Assembly (NCBI GenBank): GCA_965226645.1
Contig: CBDDDL010000001.1
Span: forward strand, 310,001 to 374,000
Reading direction: 5' to 3'
From: Poriferisodalis sp965226645
Lineage (GTDB): Bacteria > Actinomycetota > Acidimicrobiia > Acidimicrobiales > Poriferisodalaceae
Length of the DNA stretch: 64,000 nucleotides
Made by a program: the position numbers and the translations under genes. Positions 25,178-32,588 of this stretch are shown here, one piece after another (the stretch's first letter is position 1; each line of letters opens with the position of its first letter). The notes beneath the pieces are model-generated. The model had not been told where the DNA came from. It searched no databases and saw nothing but the letters and a program-made list of their open reading frames with translations.

Positions 25178-25933
25178 ATGACCGAGATTCCCGAACACCT
25201 CCTGCGGCGAAGCGCCGATGCCCGCGCACGTTCCACGGGCGCGTCTGCACCTGGTGAGGAAGCTGCGACCGCCGCCGCGCCTCCCGGCGATGACGACGGC
25301 GTGACGATCCCGCGTTCACTGCTCGCCGCCAGCCAGCAGCCCGGCGGTGCCCCCGCAGGCGCGGGCCCCGCTGCAGCGTCGGCGGGCGGAGGCGTGGCAA
25401 CCGCATTGCCGCCGTTGATGGCCGGACCGGCGGGCAACACCCACCGCCTGCTGACCGTGGTGAAGTCGGGCTCCATCCAGGATGTCAAGGCAAGCCCGGG
25501 AGACAAGGTTCACGTCTGGCCTCACCTGCTGGCTGCCGAGTTCACCGCTGCGCTGTTCATCACGGCCTTCACGCTGGTGTTCTCGCTGTTCGTCAACGCT
25601 CCGTTGCTTGAGCTGGCGAATCACAACGAGACGCCCAATCCCTCCAAGGCGCCGTGGTACTTCCTCGGGCTGCAAGAGCTGCTGACGATGTTCGATCCGA
25701 TGATCGCCGGCGTGACGATCCCCGGCGTTGCGCTTGTGCTGCTGGCTTTTGCTCCCTACATCGACAAGAACCCGTCACAGCGTCCCGAGGACCGCAAGTT
25801 CGCCATTTCCATCCAGACGATCCACCTCATGTTCTGGGCAGTGCTCGTCATCATCGGCTCGTTCTTCCGGGGACAGGGCTTCAACTTCACCTACCCGTGG
25901 GACACCGGTCTGCACGGCATCTTCCACTTGTAG
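25178..25933 (+). CDS. cytochrome b6f subunit-IV-like protein (split cytochrome b, C-terminal half)
   Basis: 251 residues. The first 80 are a Pro/Ala/Gly-rich cytoplasmic extension starting IPEHLLRRS, like the start of the cytochrome c at 22238-23002. Three transmembrane helices follow (about residues 122-142, 170-190, 215-235). NPSKAPWYFLGLQELL lies where the quinol-site PEWY motif is expected, here as APWY, so the usual Glu is replaced by Ala. Known: this half completes the Qo site with cytochrome b6. It follows the b6-like gene by 75 bp. Confidence 0.9.
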   Translation: MTEIPEHLLRRSADARARSTGASAPGEEAATAAAPPGDDDGVTIPRSLLAASQQPGGAPAGAGPAAASAGGGVATALPPLMAGPAGNTHRLLTVVKSGSIQDVKASPGDKVHVWPHLLAAEFTAALFITAFTLVFSLFVNAPLLELANHNETPNPSKAPWYFLGLQELLTMFDPMIAGVTIPGVALVLLAFAPYIDKNPSQRPEDRKFAISIQTIHLMFWAVLVIIGSFFRGQGFNFTYPWDTGLHGIFHL

Positions 25934-25945
25934 GAGCACGTCGGC

Positions 25946-26824
25946 ATGTCCACCGGAACGATTCTCGCGGTCGCGATCCCGGTCATCGTGGTGCTGGGCG
26001 CCGTGGTGGCGTTTGTATCGCTGCGTCGGCGCGACGCGACGGGCCTCGGGCACCTCACGCGTGAGACAAGGCGCCGCGACGAGCAGGCCGCAGCATCGGA
26101 TGAAGCAGGCGATGCCGCCGGCGCCTTCGGCGTGAGTACGCAGGCTCGGGATCTTGAGCGCTCGGTAGCCCTTGAGCGCCGACCGGCTCCTGTTGCTGTG
26201 GCCGAGCCCGCGATGCCGCAAGACTGGGCGCCGCCGACTCCATCCGAAGTGGGCGTCACCCGCCGCCAATTCCTGAACCGTTCCTCCGTGCTGCTCATGG
26301 CAACCGGCTTGGGCACCTTCAACGCCGCGATGATCGCATTCTTGTGGCCGCGCCCGACTAAGGGTTTCGGCTCGAAGGTCAAGATCGGCTCAGTGGCCTC
26401 AGTCGACACGGCCGTTGCCTCGTCGACCCCAGCGGTCAACTTTTCGTACTTTTCCGAGGCGCAGAGCTACATCCAGCCGTACCCCACCGACTCGACGACG
26501 CTGGCTGCTGCCGAGAAGGTCTATTCGGGCGCCGCGCTCGATGCCATGAAGATCGGCTATGTCGCACTGTGGCAGAAGTGCCCGCATCTCGGCTGCAAGG
26601 TGCCCGTGTGCGGCAGCTCGCAATGGTTCGAGTGCCCCTGCCACGGCTCGAAGTACAACCGTGTCGGCGAGAAGAAGTCCGGCCCAGCGCCACGTGGCAT
26701 GGACCGCTTCCCGGTGACCATCGAAGACGGCAACGTGTTCGTCGACACAGGCACCGTCTCGCAGGGACCTGCCATCGGAACCGACACCACCGGGCAGGGC
26801 CTCGAAGGGCCGCACTGTGCATGA
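25946..26824 (+). CDS. Rieske [2Fe-2S] protein of the bc complex
   Basis: 292 residues. An N-terminal membrane helix (residues 4-24) and a charged loop precede TRRQFLNRSSVLLMATGLG, a twin-arginine-like signal/anchor. The Rieske cluster motifs are CPHLGC and CPCHGSKY, with two Cys and two His ligands; an extra Cys in VPVCGSSQW lies between them. Known: the head domain shuttles electrons from quinol to cytochrome c. Extra N-terminal membrane segments are typical of actinobacterial QcrA. It overlaps the next gene by 8 bp. Confidence 0.93.
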   Translation: MSTGTILAVAIPVIVVLGAVVAFVSLRRRDATGLGHLTRETRRRDEQAAASDEAGDAAGAFGVSTQARDLERSVALERRPAPVAVAEPAMPQDWAPPTPSEVGVTRRQFLNRSSVLLMATGLGTFNAAMIAFLWPRPTKGFGSKVKIGSVASVDTAVASSTPAVNFSYFSEAQSYIQPYPTDSTTLAAAEKVYSGAALDAMKIGYVALWQKCPHLGCKVPVCGSSQWFECPCHGSKYNRVGEKKSGPAPRGMDRFPVTIEDGNVFVDTGTVSQGPAIGTDTTGQGLEGPHCA

Positions 26825-27974
26825 CGTGATGGGGCTCGAGTCAATGGGGCAAGGAGCTGCGCAGCTGCTGGCAGCGAGCACCGAGCGGTCTATCGCGATC
26901 GTGCTGCTGGCCGTCGTGGTGGCGGGTTGGGCCATCTATGTGTTCGTGAACATCCGCCAGGCCAAGGCGGAGGTGGGCAGCGAGATCGAATTGGCGCCCA
27001 ACCGGCGCACGATGCCCGACGATGACGAACTCGAGGGTCCCCGGCTTGAGAAGGTGCAAGCCTTCGGCGTGCTGATGCTGCTCGTGATGGCGCTAGTGCT
27101 GCCTGTGTACTGGATGCTCGAAGGCGGACGACGCTCAGGTGCGGAGACGTCGTTCTCGGAAGACGCGATCGACCGGGGCGAGAGCCTCGCTGCTGAGCAG
27201 GAGTGCACGAACTGCCACGGGGCCGATCTGGGTGGTGCCCGCTTTGCGCCGGTTGTGCTCGATATCGGCTACCAGTTCGCCGACAGGGATTCCTTCATCA
27301 TCAACACCACGTGGGAAGGACCCTCGCTCGACGACGTGTTCACCCGCTTTGACACTGATGCCGTGACGCTCGACGAGACCAGTGAGGTGCGCCAGATCCT
27401 CGTGTACGGCAGAGGCGTGATGCCTGCTTGGGGCCTCGAAGGCGGTGGCCCCTTGAACGACCAGCAGATTGACGATCTCGTCGCTTGGTTGTGGCACGAG
27501 CAGATCTCTGATGAGGAGGCGATGGAACGGGCGGCGAGCCGCAAGGCCTTGGAGCGGGCCGCAAACCCTGACAAGTCCGAAGGCCAGGTGCTCTTCGAGT
27601 TGAACTGCGCGCGCTGTCACACGCCGCGCTGGCCCGGCCGCGGTCCGGCGCAGCTGCCGAACAACGGTGGATCCGTCGAAGTGCTCCCTGGTCCCCCCGG
27701 CGCTGGCCGGTACGGCCCGCCCCTCAACCGCGTGAGCTTGGAGCGCCTGTTCCCCGACATCGAAGATCATGTAGCGTTCATCACGAGCGGTGCGGCCGAC
27801 AACGTTGCTTTCGGTGAGTTCGCACGTCTCGGAAATTACGGCATGCCGGGCTTCGGACGGGTGCTGAGCGAAGACGAGATCCGTGCCATTGCCGAATACG
27901 AACGGGGCCTCGATCCCGAGAGCCAGACTGCGGTTGAGTTCGAACGGCTGCACGAAGCGGGGGATGACTCATGA
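26817..27974 (+). CDS. dihaem membrane cytochrome c of the bc complex
   Basis: 385 residues from GTG at 26817; ATGs shortly after are possible. Two membrane helices (IAIVLLAVVVAGWAIYVFV and VLMLLVMALVLPVYWML) precede two cytochrome c domains with CTNCHGADLGG and CARCHTPRWPG. Met candidates are GVMPAWG and YGMPGFG. Known: in actinobacteria QcrC is a dihaem cytochrome that passes electrons directly to the oxidase. This gene is in the same operon but has the anchor at the N terminus and a long linker. A role as QcrC equivalent is likely. Confidence 0.88.
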   Translation: MHDVMGLESMGQGAAQLLAASTERSIAIVLLAVVVAGWAIYVFVNIRQAKAEVGSEIELAPNRRTMPDDDELEGPRLEKVQAFGVLMLLVMALVLPVYWMLEGGRRSGAETSFSEDAIDRGESLAAEQECTNCHGADLGGARFAPVVLDIGYQFADRDSFIINTTWEGPSLDDVFTRFDTDAVTLDETSEVRQILVYGRGVMPAWGLEGGGPLNDQQIDDLVAWLWHEQISDEEAMERAASRKALERAANPDKSEGQVLFELNCARCHTPRWPGRGPAQLPNNGGSVEVLPGPPGAGRYGPPLNRVSLERLFPDIEDHVAFITSGAADNVAFGEFARLGNYGMPGFGRVLSEDEIRAIAEYERGLDPESQTAVEFERLHEAGDDS

Positions 27975-28795
27975 CCGCCTCAATCTTGGCGATCGTCAGC
28001 TGGGACCCGGTCCTGACCGGCTACCTGGCGGTCATCATCGCCGTCGGCGTGCTGTGTGGCTCGGTGTACCTGCTGCTGGCAACCAACCTCGGCGTGCGCC
28101 TCGGCTTCCTGGTGGCATGGACCGGCCTGTGGGGCTGGATGCTGCTGATGTCGCTCGTGTGGTGGGTGTTCGGCATCGGCTGGATCGGCAGCCCGCCCGG
28201 CTGGAATGTCACCCACGTGACGGCCGACCCCACGACCGTGCCCGTGGCGGTGGTGCAAGATCTCGCCAGATATGGCCTCGACGAGATGCCTCCAGAGTGG
28301 ACAGAAGTCGACGACGCCGATGCTCGCTCGGCGGCGGACAGTCACGTCGTGTGCAATGACGCCGACCCGCGGCGATTGCTTGCCGTGAATTCGTGCCGGT
28401 TCACCGTGGCGACCGACTACCTCAGCCGTCGTGTGCTGTTCACGGGCGGCGAGCGCTACCGACCACTCGGCATTCCCGACAACGTCGTGACGCAGTACTT
28501 CTTCCCGAGCCGCGGGCAGCCGCAGTACGCCGTCGTGCAGATCCAGCCGTTCGCGCCGAGGCCCGATGTTGATCCGAACCTGCTTGATGACGAAGGCAAG
28601 GTGATCTTGCCGGAGCCGCAGATCGACGACGATGCGCAACCATTGTCCATCGTCATGGTCCGCGACCACGGCAGCGTCAGGCTGCGACCGGCCCTGCTGG
28701 CGATCTTCTCTGCCTTGCTGTTCGGCTTGGGCTGCTACCACCTGCACCGACGGGATCAGGCGATCTGGGCGGTGCGCGAAGCTGCCGGCCCGTGA
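27971..28795 (+). CDS. unknown membrane protein at the end of the bc operon
   Basis: 274 residues, ATG overlapping the dihaem cytochrome stop by 4 bp. Three hydrophobic helices at the N terminus (about residues 15-37 and 42-70, WGWMLLMSLVWWVFGIGWIG) and one near the C terminus (LRPALLAIFSALLFGLGCYH). The intervening domain has two cysteines (HVVCNDADP, VNSCRF) and probably faces outside. No family is recognised and no cofactor motif is seen. The overlap means it is made together with the cytochromes, so a subunit or assembly factor of the b6f-like complex is the best guess. Confidence 0.7.
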   Translation: MTASILAIVSWDPVLTGYLAVIIAVGVLCGSVYLLLATNLGVRLGFLVAWTGLWGWMLLMSLVWWVFGIGWIGSPPGWNVTHVTADPTTVPVAVVQDLARYGLDEMPPEWTEVDDADARSAADSHVVCNDADPRRLLAVNSCRFTVATDYLSRRVLFTGGERYRPLGIPDNVVTQYFFPSRGQPQYAVVQIQPFAPRPDVDPNLLDDEGKVILPEPQIDDDAQPLSIVMVRDHGSVRLRPALLAIFSALLFGLGCYHLHRRDQAIWAVREAAGP

Positions 28796-28910
28796 CTGAT
28801 CCACGAGTGACCGGCCCGCTTGTGATTGACCGGGCAGTGTCGAATCGGCCCGGGATCGGTCAGACTGGCGGCGGAGTTCGACCGACAACGCATTGAGGGG
28901 GTTTGTGGGC

Positions 28911-29393
28911 ATGGAGCAGTATCTGCCAGTGCTGGCGCTCGGTGTTCTCGCGGTTGTATTCGTGCTGCTGAGCATCGTGGCATCACGCTTGCTGGCACCG
29001 CGGCGCGATACCAAGGCGAAGTTGGCGTCGTACGAATGCGGCATTGTCGATCAGGCCGCCATCCCCGAGCGGTTTCCGGTTCGCTTCTATCTCGTGGCGA
29101 TGCTGTTCATCATGTTCGACATCGAGATCGTGTTCCTCTACCCCTGGGCGGTGGCCAACGCCCAACTCGGCCTCTTCGGCTTTGTCGCGATGCTGCTGTT
29201 CGTCGTGGTGTTCTTCCTGTCGTTTGTGTACGAACTGGCCATGGGCGGTCTCGAATGGGGACCCCGTCGGCGCATAGCGGCGCCCCTGCCGCCCGCAACT
29301 CGCAGTGGCGTGACCGGTGTGGTCACGGTTGGCACCGTTGGCCGCGAGATCGACGCATTGAGCGGCGTCAGCACGCACGGTGGAGCGGGCTGA
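28911..29393 (+). CDS. nuoA: NADH-quinone oxidoreductase subunit A (operon 1)
   Basis: 160 residues, three membrane helices. YECGIVDQ and FPVRFYLVAMLFIMFDIEIV with FLYPWAV are the family core; the Cys in YECG is in the loop near the quinone channel. A 40-residue polar C-terminal tail is longer than usual. The ATG at 28911 was chosen with GAGGGGG about 10 bp upstream; GTG at 28905 is the alternative. It opens the complete 14-gene complex I operon, 115 bp after the bc operon, and overlaps nuoB by 1 bp. Confidence 0.94.
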   Translation: MEQYLPVLALGVLAVVFVLLSIVASRLLAPRRDTKAKLASYECGIVDQAAIPERFPVRFYLVAMLFIMFDIEIVFLYPWAVANAQLGLFGFVAMLLFVVVFFLSFVYELAMGGLEWGPRRRIAAPLPPATRSGVTGVVTVGTVGREIDALSGVSTHGGAG

Positions 29394-29965
29394 TGGCGGG
29401 GATCGACGCGCTCAAGTCGAAGCTGGGCATTGACGACGGTCTGGCCGGGCTGGGGCACAACGTTTTCACCGCGCCGTTGGAAGAGCTGGTGAAGTGGGCG
29501 AGGCGCCGAAGCCTCATGCCGGCCACGTTCGGGTTGGCGTGCTGCGCTATCGAGATGATGGCAACGGGCACCGCGCATTACGACTTGGCTCGATTCGGCA
29601 TGGAGACATTCCGCGCATCGCCCCGGCAGGCTGACCTGATGATTGTCGCTGGCCGCGTCAGCCAGAAGATGGCACCAGTGCTGCGCCAGATCTACGACCA
29701 GATGATGGAGCCCAAGTGGGTGCTCTCGATGGGCGTGTGCGCCTCGAGCGGCGGAATGTTCAACAACTACGCAATCGTTCAGGGTGTCGACCAGGTCGTG
29801 CCCGTGGACATCTACGCGCCTGGTTGCCCGCCGGGCCCCGAGACGCTGCTGCACGCAATCTTGGCGCTGCATGAGCAGATCCGTACCGGTGAGCTCACCC
29901 AGCGTCGTACTGAGCGCGGCGGTGGCGCGGGTATTTCCCTGGACCACTCAGCAGGGGTCCGCTGA
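29393..29965 (+). CDS. nuoB: NADH-quinone oxidoreductase subunit B (operon 1)
   Basis: 190 residues. N2 [4Fe-4S] ligands are visible: tandem Cys in FGLACCAIEMMA, Cys in SMGVCASSGG, and Cys in YAPGCPPGPE. FGMETFRASPRQADLMIVAG is the family core near the quinone site. Known: NuoB carries the terminal cluster N2 that reduces quinone. Note CASSGG here against CANCGG in the second copy (47711). Start and stop overlap with nuoA and nuoC by 1 bp each. Confidence 0.96.
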   Translation: MAGIDALKSKLGIDDGLAGLGHNVFTAPLEELVKWARRRSLMPATFGLACCAIEMMATGTAHYDLARFGMETFRASPRQADLMIVAGRVSQKMAPVLRQIYDQMMEPKWVLSMGVCASSGGMFNNYAIVQGVDQVVPVDIYAPGCPPGPETLLHAILALHEQIRTGELTQRRTERGGGAGISLDHSAGVR

Positions 29966-30504
29966 TGGCGGATGCCGCTGCGCCAGCCGACACCGACGGT
30001 GCTGTGTCTGACGACGCTGCGCCAGCTGCTGGGCCGACGGCCTATGGAGTGCCGTGCTCTGCCGAGCGAGGCCAGCTCGTCCTGCACCCCAGCCGAGACG
30101 AATATCTCGACGCCATCGGGATGGCTGCTGAGGACGGATTCGAGATGTGCGTTGACGTGTGTGCTGTCGACAACCTCACCAACCGCACTCGTATCCTGCC
30201 GCCCGGTGTCGTGCCCGAACGTTTCGAGGTCGTCGTGAACCTCCTCGACATGCGCGGCCGACGACGTCTTCGCGTGCGGACCCAGGTGCCGGTAAACGAC
30301 CCGCAGGTGCCCTCGCTTGTCGGGCTGTATCAAGGCGTCGAGGCGTCCGAGCGCGAGGCGGCCGATCTGTTCGGCGTTGCCTTTTGCGGTCACCCCGACC
30401 CGAGCCGCATCCTGCTGCCGCCCGATTGGGAAGGGCACCCGCTGCGCAAGGACTACGACATCGGGGCCATTCCCGTCCAGTTCAAAGCAGTCGAGGGCCG
30501 ATGA
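29965..30504 (+). CDS. nuoC: NADH-quinone oxidoreductase subunit C (operon 1)
   Basis: 179 residues, with an Ala/Asp-rich N-terminal 30 residues, then the NuoC fold ending in the signature EREAADLFGVAFCGHPDPSR and LPPDWEGHPLRKDY. Known: a peripheral-arm structural subunit next to NuoD. It is separate from NuoD, unlike the fused NuoCD of E. coli. It overlaps nuoD by 4 bp (ATGA). Confidence 0.95.
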   Translation: MADAAAPADTDGAVSDDAAPAAGPTAYGVPCSAERGQLVLHPSRDEYLDAIGMAAEDGFEMCVDVCAVDNLTNRTRILPPGVVPERFEVVVNLLDMRGRRRLRVRTQVPVNDPQVPSLVGLYQGVEASEREAADLFGVAFCGHPDPSRILLPPDWEGHPLRKDYDIGAIPVQFKAVEGR

Positions 30505-31838
30505 GCGCGACGGCTGCTGTCAGCGAAACACAGAGCGCGGCCAGCACGGCACGGCTGCGCCGGCCCGCCGATGCGGTGCTGCGCATTTCCGAGGACGAAG
30601 CGCTCGCTGCCGCCGACGTCGATGAGGGATTGCCCGATGCCAATTCGGGCGCCAATTCGGGCGCCAATTCGGGCGACGGCCCGATGCTCATCAACATGGG
30701 TCCGCAGCATCCATCCACCCACGGAGTGCTCCGTATCGCGATGGAGCTCCAGGGCGAGACGGTGCTGCGCTCCAAGCCCATCATCGGCTACCTGCACACC
30801 GGCATGGAGAAGACCGCCGAGGATCTGACGTACCTGCAAGGCCCGACCAACGTCACTCGCATGGATTACGTCGCGCCGTTGTTCAACGAGCTGGTGTTCT
30901 GCCTGGCTGTTGAGGACCTGCTGGGCACTGAGATACCTGAGCGGGCGACCTGGATCCGGATGCTGATGTGTGAGCTAAACCGCATGAGCTCGCATCTGCT
31001 CTTCCTGGCGACCAACGGCATGGACCTCGGCGCGGTCGGGATGATGCTGTACGGCTGGCGCGAACGCGAGGACATCCTGCGTTTTTTCGAAACCGTCACG
31101 GGCCTGCGGATGAACCACAACTACATCCGCCCGGGCGGCGTGGCCGCAGACCTGCCCGACGGATGGCAGGCCGATGTCGAGCAGATCCTGACGGTCCTGC
31201 CCAAGCGGCTCGACGAGTTCGACACGCTCATGACCGGTCAGCCCATCTGGCGCGATCGCACCCAAGGCGTCGGCGTCATCACTGCGGACGAGGCGATTGC
31301 CATGTCGGCCACGGGGCCGCTGCTGCGCTGTACCGGTGAGGCCTGGGACCTGCGACGGACCATGCCCTACCTGGCCTACGACGAGGTCGAGTTCGATGTC
31401 GTCGTCGGCGCGTACGGAGACACCTTCGACCGCTATGCCATCCGGCTCAACGAGATCCGCCAGTCGATGCGCATTGTCGAGCAGTGCCTCGACAAGATGC
31501 CCAAGGGTCCGTATCGGACCGAGGACCGCAAGGTCACGCCACCGCCCCGGGCCCGCATCGATGAGTCGATGGAAGCGCTGATCCACCACTTCAAGATCTT
31601 CACTGAGGGTTTCCGGGTGCCACCGGGCGAGACCTACATGGCCGTCGAGTCGCCCCGTGGCGAGCTGGGCTGCTACCTGGTGTCCGACGGTGGCCCGAAG
31701 CCCCAACGGGTGCATATCCGAGCACCCTCGTTCGTGAACCTGCAGAGCCTCCCGCACCTCATGTACGGCGGTCTGCTCGCCGACGCCATCGCCGTTATCT
31801 CCTCCATCGACCCGATCATGGGCGAGGTCGACCGATGA
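30501..31838 (+). CDS. nuoD: NADH-quinone oxidoreductase subunit D (operon 1)
   Basis: 445 residues, longer than its paralogue at 48954 because of a 60-residue N-terminal extension containing DANSGANSGANSG. The family core begins LINMGPQHPSTHGVLR, with the quinone-site His, then IGYLHTGMEKTAEDLTYLQG, and ends SIDPIMGEVDR. Known: NuoD forms the quinone headgroup cavity with NuoB. Downstream, a 62-bp tandem duplication separates it from nuoE. Confidence 0.95.
   Translation: MSATAAVSETQSAASTARLRRPADAVLRISEDEALAAADVDEGLPDANSGANSGANSGDGPMLINMGPQHPSTHGVLRIAMELQGETVLRSKPIIGYLHTGMEKTAEDLTYLQGPTNVTRMDYVAPLFNELVFCLAVEDLLGTEIPERATWIRMLMCELNRMSSHLLFLATNGMDLGAVGMMLYGWREREDILRFFETVTGLRMNHNYIRPGGVAADLPDGWQADVEQILTVLPKRLDEFDTLMTGQPIWRDRTQGVGVITADEAIAMSATGPLLRCTGEAWDLRRTMPYLAYDEVEFDVVVGAYGDTFDRYAIRLNEIRQSMRIVEQCLDKMPKGPYRTEDRKVTPPPRARIDESMEALIHHFKIFTEGFRVPPGETYMAVESPRGELGCYLVSDGGPKPQRVHIRAPSFVNLQSLPHLMYGGLLADAIAVISSIDPIMGEVDR
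30639..30674 (+). repeat. three perfect 12-bp repeats inside nuoD
   Basis: GCCAATTCGGGC occurs three times head to tail (30639, 30651, 30663), encoding ANSG repeats in the N-terminal extension of NuoD. Length is in frame, so unit number can vary without breaking the gene. Confidence 0.9.
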
Positions 31839-31900
31839 GCGATTGGTTCCGCCGCGTCCGTGTGTGTCCCGCGTCTGACGGTGGGGAGGCAGACCGATGA
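31835..31900 (+). CDS. 21-residue micro-ORF, first copy, coupled to nuoD
   Basis: ATG at 31835 overlaps the nuoD stop (ATGA). The frame encodes MSDWFRRVRVCPASDGGEAD plus R and stops in the ATGA of the second copy. A GGGGAGG sequence at its end serves the next ATG. It belongs to a perfect 62-bp duplication. It may be a translated spacer rather than a functional peptide. Confidence 0.35.
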   Translation: MSDWFRRVRVCPASDGGEADR

Positions 31901-31958
31901 GCGATTGGTTCCGCCGCGTCCGTGTGTGTCCCGCGTCTGACGGTGGGGAGGCAGACCG
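31835..31958 (+). repeat. perfect 62-bp tandem duplication between nuoD and nuoE
   Basis: 31835-31896 and 31897-31958 are identical. Each unit begins ATGAGCGATTGG and ends GGGGAGGCAGACCG, so each supplies a start codon overlapping the preceding stop and a ribosome site for the following gene. Confidence 0.95.
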
Positions 31959-31962
31959 ATGA
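31897..31962 (+). CDS. 21-residue micro-ORF, second copy, coupled to nuoE
   Basis: Identical peptide to the micro-ORF at 31835-31900. Its ATG overlaps the stop of the first copy and its own stop (TGA 31960-31962) overlaps the nuoE ATG at 31959, giving an unbroken chain of ATGA couplings from nuoD to nuoE. Confidence 0.35.
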   Translation: MSDWFRRVRVCPASDGGEADR

Positions 31963-32588
31963 GTTTCTTCAGTGACGAGAATCGGGGGATTGCGCGCGAG
32001 GTCATCAGGCGGTATCCCAAGCCGCGTTCGGCGATGATCCCGCTGCTGCACCTAGCGCAGTCGCAAGCCGGCTGGGTCTCGAACGAAGCGATGACTGAGA
32101 TCGGCGAACTCGTCGGCACCACGTCTGCTGAGGTGCTGGGCACCTGCTCGTTCTACGAGATGTTCAAGCGCGAACCTGTGGGCAAATACCTCGTCAACGT
32201 CTGCGTCACGATGTCGTGCGCGCTGGCCGGCGCCGCTGAGCTGATGCATCACGCCGAGGAACGGCTGGGCGTGCGCGCCGGCGGCACAACGTCCGACGGC
32301 ATGTTCACCCTGTCTCCGGCTGAGTGTCAGGCGGCGTGCACTGAAGCACCGTGCCTGCAGGTCAACTACCGGTACCGCTATCGAGTGGACGCCGAACAGT
32401 TCGACCAGCTCATTGACAATCTTGCCGCCGGTGCACTGGATCGCGAGATTCCAACGCACGGAACCACCGCACGCATTCGCCAGCACATTCCGCCCGACCG
32501 TGCTGTCGGCGCCGTGCCGCCCTCCGTGGTCAACGAGGCACCGGTGTGGTTGGCGACGTCGAACGGAGCCGCAGGAGGCGGCGGCTGA
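31959..32588 (+). CDS. nuoE: NADH-quinone oxidoreductase subunit E (operon 1)
   Basis: 209 residues. The thioredoxin-like [2Fe-2S] domain has ligands in CVTMSC (C-x4-C) and ECQAAC (C-x3-C). The N terminus contains IPLLHLAQSQAGWVS, typical of the 24-kDa subunit. Known: it holds cluster N1a beside NuoF. The ribosome site lies in the second 62-bp repeat. A 40-residue polar tail precedes nuoF, which overlaps by 1 bp. Confidence 0.95.
   Translation: MSFFSDENRGIAREVIRRYPKPRSAMIPLLHLAQSQAGWVSNEAMTEIGELVGTTSAEVLGTCSFYEMFKREPVGKYLVNVCVTMSCALAGAAELMHHAEERLGVRAGGTTSDGMFTLSPAECQAACTEAPCLQVNYRYRYRVDAEQFDQLIDNLAAGALDREIPTHGTTARIRQHIPPDRAVGAVPPSVVNEAPVWLATSNGAAGGGG

Noticed and set aside
28796..28910. Hairpin-like GCCCG/CGGGC pairs between the bc and nuo operons
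   Set aside because: The stems are 5 bp with a 12-base loop and no T tract; in GC-rich DNA such pairs are expected by chance.
31835..31958. Possible CRISPR or riboswitch at the 62-bp repeats
   Set aside because: The two units are contiguous without spacers, there are no cas genes, and the ATGA/ribosome-site layout explains them better.
30975..32051. 358-codon minus-strand frame over nuoD and the 62-bp repeats
   Set aside because: Antisense of nuoD; the repeated peptide in it simply mirrors the DNA duplication.
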